Of a stretch of 64,000 nt of DNA, positions 30,073-39,085 are shown one piece after another; the stretch's first letter is position 1, and the number at the start of each line of letters is the position of its first letter. The notes beneath the pieces are model-generated. The model was not told the DNA's origin. It saw nothing but the letters and a program-made list of their open reading frames with translations, and ran no database searches. Both the position numbers and the translations under genes were made by a program. The stretch comes from an uncultured Clostridia bacterium (GTDB taxonomy: Bacteria > Bacillota > Clostridia > Oscillospirales > Acutalibacteraceae): assembly GCA_947584595.1 (NCBI GenBank), contig CANPWP010000006.1:1-64000 (forward strand), written 5' to 3'.

Positions 30073-31077
30073 TTAACCTTTTAATCCCTCGTAAACGGCA
30101 ACTGCACATGCAACAGTAGCGCCTACCATCGGGTTGTTGCCCATTCCGATAAGTCCCATCATTTCAACGTGAGCAGGAACGGATGAAGAACCTGCAAACT
30201 GTGCATCACCGTGCATACGTCCCATTGAGTCCGTAAGACCGTAAGATGCAGGACCTGCCCCCATATTATCGGGGTGGAGAGTTCTTCCTGTACCGCCGCC
30301 TGATGCAACAGAGAAGTAATTTTTGCCGTTTTCAAGAGCCCATTTCTTGTATGTACCTGCAACTAAGTGCTGAAAACGTGTCGGGTTGGTTGAGTTACCT
30401 GTAATAGATACGCCGACGTTTTCGTGCTGCATAATTGCAACGCCCTCACGTACATCATCTGCACCGTAACAGCGAACAGCGGCACGTTCACCGTCTGAGA
30501 AAGCTCTCTCTTCAACGATTTTAAGCTCACTTGTGAAATAATCAAACTCAGTTTTTACATATGTAAATCCGTTAATTCTTGAAATAATATATGCAGCGTC
30601 TTTGCCGAGACCGTTTAAGATAACTCTTAAAGGTTCTTTTCTTGCTTTGTTGGCGTTTCTTGCAATACCGATAGCTCCCTCAGCAGCAGCAAAGCTTTCG
30701 TGACCTGCTAAAAATGCAAAGCATTTTGTTTCGTCTCTTAAAAGCATTGCACCAAGGTTACCGTGACCTCTGCCTACGTTTCTCTGTTCTGCAACAGAGC
30801 CGGGAATACAAAAGGCCTCAAGACCGATACCGATAGCTTCTGCAGCTTCAGCGGCTGTTTTTACGCCTTTTTTTATTGCAACTGCACAGCCCAGCGTATA
30901 TGCCCATGAAGCATTTTCAAATGCAATCGGCTGAACGTCTTTAACGATTTGATATGGGTCAAAGCCTTTGCTGTTGCAAAGTTCTCTTGCCTCTTCAAGA
31001 CTTGCGATACCGTATTCGGCAAGGCACTTCTCAATTTTAGGCATTCTTCTTTCTTTACTTTCAAATGTAACTGCCAT
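30073..31077 (-). CDS. GGGtGRT family protein (function unknown)
   Basis: Literal GGGTGRT motif in NYFSVASGGGTGRTLHPDNMGAGPASYGLTDSMGRMHGDAQFAGSSSVPAHVEMMGLIGMGNNPMVGAT. Confidence 0.85.
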   Translation of the reverse strand: MAVTFESKERRMPKIEKCLAEYGIASLEEARELCNSKGFDPYQIVKDVQPIAFENASWAYTLGCAVAIKKGVKTAAEAAEAIGIGLEAFCIPGSVAEQRNVGRGHGNLGAMLLRDETKCFAFLAGHESFAAAEGAIGIARNANKARKEPLRVILNGLGKDAAYIISRINGFTYVKTEFDYFTSELKIVEERAFSDGERAAVRCYGADDVREGVAIMQHENVGVSITGNSTNPTRFQHLVAGTYKKWALENGKNYFSVASGGGTGRTLHPDNMGAGPASYGLTDSMGRMHGDAQFAGSSSVPAHVEMMGLIGMGNNPMVGATVACAVAVYEGLKG

Positions 31078-31098
31078 AATTAAGTTCCTCCTTACCTG

Positions 31099-31791
31099 TT
31101 ATTCTTCACGGGGGTCAATATACTTAGCGGCGTTGTCAAAACGGCCGTACTGACCAATGTTATTTTTGTATGCTTCGTTTGGCTCAACGCCGTGACGGAT
31201 GTCCTCAAGCATTTTGCCAAGCTTTACGAATTGATATCCGCAAACTTCATTATTTTCGTCAAGAGCTGTTTTAAGAACATAACCCTCTGCCATTTCCATA
31301 TAACGAACGCCCTTTGCGTTTGTGCTGTACATGGTACCAACCTGCGAGCGAAGTCCTTTTCCCAAGTCCTCCATACCTGCGCCTATCGGAAGTCCGTCCT
31401 CTGAGAAAGCTGTCTGGCTTCTGCCGTAAACAAGCTGTTCAAAGATGTTTTTCATTGCAGTGTTGATTGCGTCACAAACAAGGTCTGTATTAAGACACTC
31501 TAAAAGGGTTTTGTTAGGCAGTATTTCTGCCGCCATAGCTGCTGAGTGGGTCATGCCTGAGCAGCCGATTGTTTCTACAAGAGCTTCCTGAACTATACCG
31601 TCTTTAACATTAAGCGTCAGCTTACAGGCGCCCTGCTGAGGAGCACACCAGCCGATACCGTGTGAAAGACCGGAGATATCTTTAATATCATAAGATTTTA
31701 CCCATTTGCCCTCTTCGGGAATAGGTGCCGGACCGTGGTGAGGTCCTTTTGCTACGGTACACATATTTTCTACTTCTTTAGAATATAACAT
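31099..31791 (-). CDS. NifU/IscU-like iron-sulfur scaffold family protein
   Basis: GWCAPQQGACKLTL...VETIGCSGMTHSAAMAAEIL; RBS GGAGAAG before ATG 31791; directly upstream of GGGtGRT gene. Confidence 0.7.
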   Translation of the reverse strand: MLYSKEVENMCTVAKGPHHGPAPIPEEGKWVKSYDIKDISGLSHGIGWCAPQQGACKLTLNVKDGIVQEALVETIGCSGMTHSAAMAAEILPNKTLLECLNTDLVCDAINTAMKNIFEQLVYGRSQTAFSEDGLPIGAGMEDLGKGLRSQVGTMYSTNAKGVRYMEMAEGYVLKTALDENNEVCGYQFVKLGKMLEDIRHGVEPNEAYKNNIGQYGRFDNAAKYIDPREE

Positions 31792-32147
31792 ATGTACTTC
31801 TCCTTTCACCATTATAATTGCTGAGTCTAAATTATTCACTCATACACCGTTATTATAAAACTTTTTGGAAAACTTTACAATAGTTTTTCGTCAAAAATTT
31901 AACATATTTTGTATATCACCAAAATATTACAAGATGTTTTTATAAAATCAGCTTTTAATTTATGTGTTAAAATGATATGACCTAATAAAAAAGAGAAGTA
32001 ACTTTAAAATATGGTTAATGAAATTAACACAAAAAACATTTTACCAAAGAAGTACCTCTCATAAATATAATAACACAAGAGGCAAAGAAAAAGAAAGCAG
32101 TCGTTAAATATGAAAAAAACCGCTCACATTTATTTACAACACAGAGA

Positions 32148-32350
32148 ACTGTAACACATCAATTGTAATCCTACCCTATATTTTTGAGAATATTTAATTA
32201 ATGCTTGCCTAAAGTACATTGTTTGTGTTACAGTATTCATAGCGAATAGTTTCCTCCTGTTGTTTTTGTTTCACAACTTAACTGTAACACAAAGGTTTTC
32301 TATTCGCTATCTTTTTTTTATTTACTGTAACATATTAATTGTAATCCTAC
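32148..32350 (+). ncRNA. Candidate structured RNA/attenuator-like module upstream of hisC
   Basis: Interleaved inverted repeats A/A' (TTTGTGTTACAGT / ACTGTAACACAAA) and B/B' (ATAGCGAATAG / CTATTCGCTAT + T8) bracketed by 27-bp direct repeats. Confidence 0.4.
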
Positions 32351-32466
32351 AGTATCCGTCAAAATATAGTTAAAGAATACTGGAAATTTGAAACAAAAGA
32401 TGATATAGTATAGTAAATAATATATTTTTTTGGTAATGGCAGTTTTTATAAGCCTTAAATTTTGGA

Positions 32467-33540
32467 GTGAAAAAGTTGAGCAGCTTACAGCAAAATTTCA
32501 GGAATATTGAGCCTTATGTTCCGGGAGAACAGCCTCAATATTCTGATAAAATAAAACTAAATACAAACGAAAATCCGTATCCGCCCTCACCTGAGGTAAA
32601 AAGGGTGATTGAAAGCTATGATACTGATAATTTAAAGCTGTATCCTGACCCCGAGGCAACTGCCTTAAAAGAAACCTTAGCAGAGCATTACTGCTTTGAA
32701 AAGGAGCAGATTTTTGTAGGAGTAGGCTCTGACGATGTACTTGCTATGTGCTTTATGTCATTTTTTAATTCAGGAAAGCCGATACTATTTCCCGATATTT
32801 CGTATTCTTTTTATCCTGTATGGGCAAATCTTTTTAATATTAAATATGAAACACCAAAACTGAACAATAGCTTTGAAATTGTAAAAGAGGATTATTATAA
32901 AGAAAACGGCGGAATAGTCTTTCCAAATCCAAATGCTCCCACGGGAGTTGAACTTCCTCTTTCTGAAATTGAGGAAATTATAAAGCATAATCTGAACAGT
33001 GTTGTGATTGTTGATGAAGCGTATATTGATTTCGGCGGAACATCTGCGTTAAGTCTTGTACATAAATATGAAAACTTAGTAGTTGTTCAGACCTTTTCAA
33101 AATCACGCTCTCTTGCAGGTTTAAGAGTAGGCTTTGCAGTTGCAAATAAACAGCTTATATCTGTTATTAATGCAGTTAAAAATTCTTATAATTCATATAC
33201 CCTTAATTCACTTTCAATAAATGCGGCAGCGGCGGCAGTTAAAGATGATAAGTATTTTAAGGATACTGTTAATAAAATTATAAAAACAAGAGAAAAAGCT
33301 AAAAAAGATTTATCTGCTTTAGGTTTTGAATTTAACGATTCAAAAAGTAACTTTATTTTTGCAAAGCATAAAACCGTCAGAGCAAAAGATATTTTTGAAG
33401 CATTAAAAGAAAAACATATTTTCGTAAGATATTTTAATATGCCGAGAATTGATAACTACCTGAGAATAACAGTAGGTACAAATGAAGAAATGAAAGCACT
33501 GATTGATTTTTTGAAAGATTATCTCTCTGATAAGTGCTGA
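32467..33540 (+). CDS. hisC: Histidinol-phosphate aminotransferase
   Basis: PLP aminotransferase; NIEPYVPGEQPQ, KLNTNENPYPPSP, SKSRSLAGLRVGF; start may be TTG at 32476. Confidence 0.92.
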   Translation: MKKLSSLQQNFRNIEPYVPGEQPQYSDKIKLNTNENPYPPSPEVKRVIESYDTDNLKLYPDPEATALKETLAEHYCFEKEQIFVGVGSDDVLAMCFMSFFNSGKPILFPDISYSFYPVWANLFNIKYETPKLNNSFEIVKEDYYKENGGIVFPNPNAPTGVELPLSEIEEIIKHNLNSVVIVDEAYIDFGGTSALSLVHKYENLVVVQTFSKSRSLAGLRVGFAVANKQLISVINAVKNSYNSYTLNSLSINAAAAAVKDDKYFKDTVNKIIKTREKAKKDLSALGFEFNDSKSNFIFAKHKTVRAKDIFEALKEKHIFVRYFNMPRIDNYLRITVGTNEEMKALIDFLKDYLSDKC

Positions 33541-33551
33541 AAGGAGAAAAT

Positions 33552-34850
33552 ATGAGAACAGTTAAATTAACAAAGGAGTCTATTTCCAACATACTTGAAG
33601 GAATGTTAAAAAGAAGTCCTAACAGCTACGGTGAATATGAAAAAACCGTTACAGATATTCTTGCCAAGGTTAAAGAGAATGGGGATAATGCTCTTTTTGA
33701 ATTTACAAAGAAGTTTGATAAGTTTGATTTAAATGAAACAAATATAAAGGTAACCAAAGAAGAAATCAAGCAGGCTTATGATGAAGTAGGAGAAGATTTG
33801 CTTGATATAATAAGAAAATCTAAAGAAAATATCCGTTCTTATCATCAAAGGCAGATTAGAAACAGCTGGTTTGACAGTAAAGAAAACGGCATAATTCTTG
33901 GTCAAAAAATAACTCCCCTTGAAAAGGTAGGCGTTTATGTTCCCGGAGGAAAAGCGGCTTATCCGTCCTCTGTTTTAATGAATATTATGCCTGCAAAGGT
34001 AGCAGGAGTAGATAAAATTATAATGACGACTCCATGCAACAGTGAGGGCAGAATCGTTCCTGCCGTACTTGTTGCCGCTAACGAAGCAGGTGCAGATGAA
34101 ATTTATAAGGTAGGCGGTGCACAGGCAATAGGCGCTTTGGCTTACGGTACAAAATCTGTTCCTAAGGTAGATAAAATCGTAGGTCCCGGCAATATTTATG
34201 TCGCCCTTGCTAAAAAGGCAGTTTACGGATATGTGAATATTGATTCCGTTGCTGGTCCAAGCGAAATTTTAATTATTGCAGATGAAAGTGCAAATCCTCG
34301 TTATGTTGCGGCAGATTTGCTTTCTCAGGCAGAGCATGACGAGCTTGCTTCTGCAATTTTAATAACTACAAGTGAGAATTTGGCAGAAAAGGTAAGCAAG
34401 GAAGTAGAAAACTTTACAAATGAGCTTTCAAGAAAAGAAATTATTGAAAAATCTCTTGAAAACTTCGGATATATTTTAATTGCAGAAGATTTAGACGAAG
34501 CCGTTGCAACAGCTAACGCAATCGCTTCTGAACACCTTGAAATCGTAACAAAAGACCCATTCTATGTTATGACAAAAATTCGTAATGCAGGTGCAATTTT
34601 TATAGGTGAAAACAGCTGTGAATCATTGGGAGACTATTTTGCAGGGCCTAACCACGTTCTTCCCACAAACGGAACGGCAAAGTTTTTTTCTCCTTTAAGC
34701 GTTGACGATTTTATTAAAAAATCAAGCATTATTTATTATTCAAGAGAGGCTTTAAAGCCTGTTTATAAAGATGTCGAAAAATTTGCAAATGCAGAGCATT
34801 TAACTGCTCACGCAAACGCAATAACAGTCAGATTTGAAGAGGAAAATTAA
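33552..34850 (+). CDS. hisD: Histidinol dehydrogenase
   Basis: VYVPGGKAAYPSSVLMNIMPAKVAGV; IDSVAGPSEILIIAD; GPNHVLPTNGTA. Confidence 0.95.
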   Translation: MRTVKLTKESISNILEGMLKRSPNSYGEYEKTVTDILAKVKENGDNALFEFTKKFDKFDLNETNIKVTKEEIKQAYDEVGEDLLDIIRKSKENIRSYHQRQIRNSWFDSKENGIILGQKITPLEKVGVYVPGGKAAYPSSVLMNIMPAKVAGVDKIIMTTPCNSEGRIVPAVLVAANEAGADEIYKVGGAQAIGALAYGTKSVPKVDKIVGPGNIYVALAKKAVYGYVNIDSVAGPSEILIIADESANPRYVAADLLSQAEHDELASAILITTSENLAEKVSKEVENFTNELSRKEIIEKSLENFGYILIAEDLDEAVATANAIASEHLEIVTKDPFYVMTKIRNAGAIFIGENSCESLGDYFAGPNHVLPTNGTAKFFSPLSVDDFIKKSSIIYYSREALKPVYKDVEKFANAEHLTAHANAITVRFEEEN

Positions 34851-34863
34851 TAAGGCGGTATAA

Positions 34864-35673
34864 ATGAGCATTTTATCCGATTTTCACATTCATACAAAAT
34901 TTTCAGGCGACAGCGAGGAAAATCCCGAAAATACAATAAAAAAAGCGATACAATCAGGGCTTAAAAGCATTTGCTTTACAGACCATCAGGACTTTGACTA
35001 TATTTACAGCGATATAGATTTTAATTTAAAGGTTCCTGAATATTTTAAATGCCTTTCATCGCTTAAAGAGAAGTATATGGGAAAAATCAAAATTTTAATC
35101 GGAGTTGAAACAGGTATTGAACCCTATTTGGCAGAACGTCTAAACAGCTTTGTAAATTCAAATCCTTATGATTTTGTTATAGGCTCATCTCATCTTGTAA
35201 ACAGACAAGACCCCTACTATCCCGAATATTTTCAGGGCAGAACAGATAAAGAAGCGTTTGAAGAGTATTTTAAATCGGTGCTTGAAAACTTAAAGGTTTA
35301 TGATAATTTCGATGTTTACGGGCACCTTGACTATGTTGTAAGATACAGTGAAAATAAGGATAAAAATTACTCCTATAAAGAATTTGCCGATTATATTGAT
35401 GAAATTTTAAAACAGCTTATATCTAAGGATAAAGGAATAGAGGTTAACTCAGCGGCTTATCGTTACGGTCTTAATAATCCCAACCCTGTTCCTGAGGCAA
35501 TTAAAAGATATAAGGAATTAGGCGGAGAAATTATAACCGTAGGGTCAGATGCTCATAAAGCTGTTGATATAGCTTCAGGATTTGATAAAATTTATAATAT
35601 ACTTGTAAATTGCGGATTTAAATACTATACTGTTTTTGAAAACAGAAAACCTGAATTTGTTAAGATAAATTAA
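34864..35673 (+). CDS. hisK: PHP-domain histidinol-phosphatase
   Basis: DFHIHTKFSGD, CFTDHQDF, GSDAHKA; within his operon. Confidence 0.85.
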   Translation: MSILSDFHIHTKFSGDSEENPENTIKKAIQSGLKSICFTDHQDFDYIYSDIDFNLKVPEYFKCLSSLKEKYMGKIKILIGVETGIEPYLAERLNSFVNSNPYDFVIGSSHLVNRQDPYYPEYFQGRTDKEAFEEYFKSVLENLKVYDNFDVYGHLDYVVRYSENKDKNYSYKEFADYIDEILKQLISKDKGIEVNSAAYRYGLNNPNPVPEAIKRYKELGGEIITVGSDAHKAVDIASGFDKIYNILVNCGFKYYTVFENRKPEFVKIN

Positions 35674-35689
35674 AATCAGAGGTGATATT

Positions 35690-36280
35690 ATGGCAGAAAG
35701 AAAAGCACAGGTAACAAGAACAACAAAAGAAACCGATATCTTAATAGACATTAATCTTGACGGAATCGGAAAATGTACCGCAGATACAGGCATAGGATTT
35801 TTTGACCATATGCTTGAGGGCTTTGCAAAGCACGGACTTTTTGATTTAAATGTTAAGGTTAAGGGCGACCTTAATGTTGACGACCACCACACCATTGAAG
35901 ATACGGGGATTGCCTTAGGAGAGGCAATTTTAAAAGCAGTGGGCGATAAAAGGGGCATTAAAAGATACGGAAGTTGTATTTTGCCAATGGATGAAACTTT
36001 AGTGCTTTGTGCAATAGATTTGTCGGGACGTCCGTATTATTCGTCAGATTTATCATTCACCTTTGATAAAATGGGCGATATGAACACAAATATGGTTAAA
36101 GAATTTTTCTATGCTGTTTCGTATACGGGAATGATGAACCTTCATTTTAAACAGCTTTCGGGAGATAACGACCACCATATTGCAGAAGCGTCATTCAAAG
36201 CATTTGCAAAATCTCTTGATATGGCAACGACCATTGACCCACGAATTACAGATGTGCTTTCAACAAAGGGAACGATATAA
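35690..36280 (+). CDS. hisB: Imidazoleglycerol-phosphate dehydratase
   Basis: GTGIGFFDHMLE-like DTGIGFFDHMLEGFAKHG, DDHHTIEDTGIALG, DNDHHIAEASFKAFAK. Confidence 0.95.
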   Translation: MAERKAQVTRTTKETDILIDINLDGIGKCTADTGIGFFDHMLEGFAKHGLFDLNVKVKGDLNVDDHHTIEDTGIALGEAILKAVGDKRGIKRYGSCILPMDETLVLCAIDLSGRPYYSSDLSFTFDKMGDMNTNMVKEFFYAVSYTGMMNLHFKQLSGDNDHHIAEASFKAFAKSLDMATTIDPRITDVLSTKGTI

Positions 36281-36305
36281 ATACAAGTATTTATAATATA
36301 ACAAA

Positions 36306-36346
36306 CCCGCACTCATAGCAAATACGCTTTAAGTGCGGGCTTTTTA
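36306..36346 (+). terminator. Intrinsic terminator after hisB
   Basis: CCCGCACT...AGTGCGGGCTTTTT. Confidence 0.75.
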
Positions 36347-36347
36347 T

Positions 36348-36423
<76 letters not shown>

Positions 36424-36585
36424 GTTTTTATGTCCGTTAGATATAATATCATATATATTTTTAAATTTCAATAACTTTTTTATGGGAATTTAAATTATAT
36501 TTTATCGTTTTTATTATAAAGTCGTGAGATTTTCTCAAAAAATTATTCTGAAACTTATAAATTACAGAAAAATCCAAAAAAATGC

Positions 36586-36614
36586 TTGCAATATGCAAAT
36601 TTGGGTGATATAAT
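36586..36614 (+). promoter_or_regulatory. Sigma-A-like promoter for rimP operon
   Basis: TTGCAA-N17-TATAAT. Confidence 0.6.
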
Positions 36615-36637
36615 CATTTAAGATGAATATTTATAGT

Positions 36638-36666
36638 AAAGGAGTGGGCAGCAAACCCGCTCCTTT
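36638..36666 (+). promoter_or_regulatory. Leader hairpin upstream of rimP
   Basis: AAAGGAGTGGG cagcaaa CCCGCTCCTTT, 11-bp stem. Confidence 0.6.
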
Positions 36667-36688
36667 GTATTTGTACGGAGGTTTTCAT

Positions 36689-37168
36689 ATGGCCGGAAAA
36701 AAAGGGTCTACCGCAGAGGCGGTATGGTCTTTAATTGAGCCGATAGTAAACGGGTTCGGCTTACAGCTTTGGGATGTTCGCTATGTTAAAGAGGGTGCCC
36801 AGTGGTATTTAAGAGTTTTCATTGATAAACCTGAGGGTGTAAATATTGATGACTGCGAAAAGGTATCACGTGCTATTGACCAGCCTCTTGATGAGCTTAA
36901 TCCCATAGAGCAAAGCTACTGTCTTGAGGTTTGTTCTCCTGGGATAGAAAGAGAGCTTATAAGAGAAGAACATTTTATGCAATTTATAGACAGTGACGTT
37001 ATGGTTAAAATGATAAGACCCATTGACGGCATAGGCAAAGAGTTTAACGGAGTATTAAAGGACTATAACAAAGGCGAAATTACAATTGAAGATCACAGCG
37101 GAGAAAATCAGGTTACAATAAATAAAAAAGACGCTGTTTGGATAAAACTGGACGATTTTGATATTTAA
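36689..37168 (+). CDS. rimP: Ribosome maturation factor RimP
   Basis: WYLRVFIDKPEGVNIDDCEKVSRAID; upstream of nusA. Confidence 0.93.
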   Translation: MAGKKGSTAEAVWSLIEPIVNGFGLQLWDVRYVKEGAQWYLRVFIDKPEGVNIDDCEKVSRAIDQPLDELNPIEQSYCLEVCSPGIERELIREEHFMQFIDSDVMVKMIRPIDGIGKEFNGVLKDYNKGEITIEDHSGENQVTINKKDAVWIKLDDFDI

Positions 37169-37340
37169 TACTAAGTTTTGATTAGAAAACAGATGATTTT
37201 TTAGAATGATTTTGCACCGTACTTTGTAACCTGTCCCAGAAAGACGTCAGCCTTTTTGTGATATGTTATTAGCCTGACACAAAATTTGCCCTAAAATTTA
37301 ACTTATTTTGAATCTGTGTTTAGTATAACAAAAGGAAAGG

Positions 37341-38438
37341 ATGATTCGGAAAATGAATACCAAAGAATTATTTGAGGCATTGGACTTATTTGAAAAGGAG
37401 AAAGGAATCTCTGTGGACTATATGTTCACACAAATTGAAAGAGCAATTGTAGTTGCATGTAAAAACAATTACGGCGGAAACGATAATGTTGTTTTCAATA
37501 TTGACAGAGATAAAAGAAAATTTGCTGTAAAAATCGTTAAAACAGTAAGAGAAGAAGCAGAGGACAAAAACTTTGAAATTTCCCTTGAAGATGCTTTAAA
37601 AATAAGCAAAAATGCAAAAATTGACGAAGAAATTCAGGTACCTCTTGATCCAAATGAGCTGGGCAGAATTGCGATTCAGACCGCAAGAAATGTTATTCGT
37701 CAGGGAATCAGAGACGGTGAAAAAGGACAGATGTTACAGGAATTCCAGAGTAAATTAGGCGAGCTTGTATCGGCAATTGTTGAAAGAATAGATCCAAAAA
37801 CAGGGGCAGCTTCGATAACAATCGGAAAATCACAGGTTACTTTGCCTAAAAGCGAGCAGATCGGCGATGAGGTGTTAAAAGAAGGTGACCACATAAAGGT
37901 ATATGTTGCAGATATAAAGGACAGCGGAAAAGGCCCTCACGCCATTATCTCAAGAAGTCATCCCGAGCTTGTTAAGCGTTTGTTTGAACAGGAGGTCCCG
38001 GAAATTTTCGATGGAATTGTGGAAATCAAATCAATTTCAAGAGAAGCAGGTTCCCGTACAAAAATGGCAGTCGTATCAAATGATCCGGAGGTTGACGCAG
38101 TTGGTGCCTGCATTGGTACAAGAGGTTCCAGAGTAAACGTAATTGTTGATCAGCTGGCCGGAGAAAAAATTGATATTATAGAATATAGTGATGACCCTGT
38201 TAAATACATTTCAGCCGCACTTTCACCTGCAACAGTTAATTCTGTTAAGATTGCAGAAGACAGCTCAAAAGAATGCAAGGTCACCGTTCCTGACGGTCAG
38301 CTTTCACTTGCAATTGGAAACAAAGGTCAGAATGCACGTCTTGCGGCAAGGCTTACGGGCTGGAAAATAGACATTCGTCCCCAAAGCGGATTTTACGGCG
38401 AAGATGATGACGACGACAATCTGATAGAGGAAGAATAA
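37341..38438 (+). CDS. nusA: Transcription termination/antitermination factor NusA
   Basis: S1/KH domains; DAVGACIGTRGSRVNVIVDQLAGEKIDIIEYS. Confidence 0.95.
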   Translation: MIRKMNTKELFEALDLFEKEKGISVDYMFTQIERAIVVACKNNYGGNDNVVFNIDRDKRKFAVKIVKTVREEAEDKNFEISLEDALKISKNAKIDEEIQVPLDPNELGRIAIQTARNVIRQGIRDGEKGQMLQEFQSKLGELVSAIVERIDPKTGAASITIGKSQVTLPKSEQIGDEVLKEGDHIKVYVADIKDSGKGPHAIISRSHPELVKRLFEQEVPEIFDGIVEIKSISREAGSRTKMAVVSNDPEVDAVGACIGTRGSRVNVIVDQLAGEKIDIIEYSDDPVKYISAALSPATVNSVKIAEDSSKECKVTVPDGQLSLAIGNKGQNARLAARLTGWKIDIRPQSGFYGEDDDDDNLIEEE

Positions 38439-38442
38439 AAAT

Positions 38443-38766
38443 TTGTATAAAGAGGGGAATTTTATGAGACAAAAGAAAATACCCTTGAGAAAGTGCAGCG
38501 GCTGCGGAGAAATGAAACCCAAATATGAGCTTGTAAGAGTTGTAAAGGCTCCTGATGTAAAAGATGAACAGGGTAAATTTGTTCGCAGCGGCGAGGTTTC
38601 TCTTGATTTAACGGGTAAAAAATCCGGCAGGGGTGCATATGTCTGCAAAAATTCAGACTGCCTTGAAAAGGCGATAAAGGCAAAAAGATTTGAAAGAGCT
38701 TTCAGTTGTAAAATTCCCGAAGAAATCTATATTGAACTGCAACAGGAGATGAGGGAAAATGAATGA
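38443..38766 (+). CDS. ylxR: YlxR/RnpM (DUF448) family protein
   Basis: IPLRKCSGCGEMKPKYELVRVV; GRGAYVCKNSDCLEKAIK. Confidence 0.92.
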   Translation: MYKEGNFMRQKKIPLRKCSGCGEMKPKYELVRVVKAPDVKDEQGKFVRSGEVSLDLTGKKSGRGAYVCKNSDCLEKAIKAKRFERAFSCKIPEEIYIELQQEMRENE

Positions 38767-39085
38767 TAAAATACTTTCCCTACTCGGGTTGTGCAGAAGA
38801 GCAGGAAAAGTTACTATTGGTAACGACGCCGTTATGGATATGATTACTAAACAAAAAGCAAAGCTTGTTATAATGGCAAAGGACTTGTCAGAAAACACTG
38901 CAAAAAAAATACTGATAAATTCACATAAAAGTAATGTAAAGGCACTTGCTCTTAACAGAACAAAAGAAGAATTAAGTGACGCACTGGGAAAATTTTGTGC
39001 GGTTATTTCAATAAATGAGGTTGGATTTGCAAATAAGCTTGAAAGGCTTATTTCAGAAGAAAACCAACAGGAGGCTTGTATATGA
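38759..39085 (+). CDS. ylxQ: L7Ae-like ribosomal protein (YlxQ)
   Basis: [21 protein letters not shown]; position between ylxR and infB. Confidence 0.88.
   Translation: MNDKILSLLGLCRRAGKVTIGNDAVMDMITKQKAKLVIMAKDLSENTAKKILINSHKSNVKALALNRTKEELSDALGKFCAVISINEVGFANKLERLISEENQQEACI

Noticed and set aside
32115-32155. Short ORF MKKTAHIYLQHREL as a histidine leader peptide upstream of hisC
   Set aside because: Only two His codons, no clear RBS, and too far from the T-tract hairpin to argue classic ribosome-mediated attenuation.
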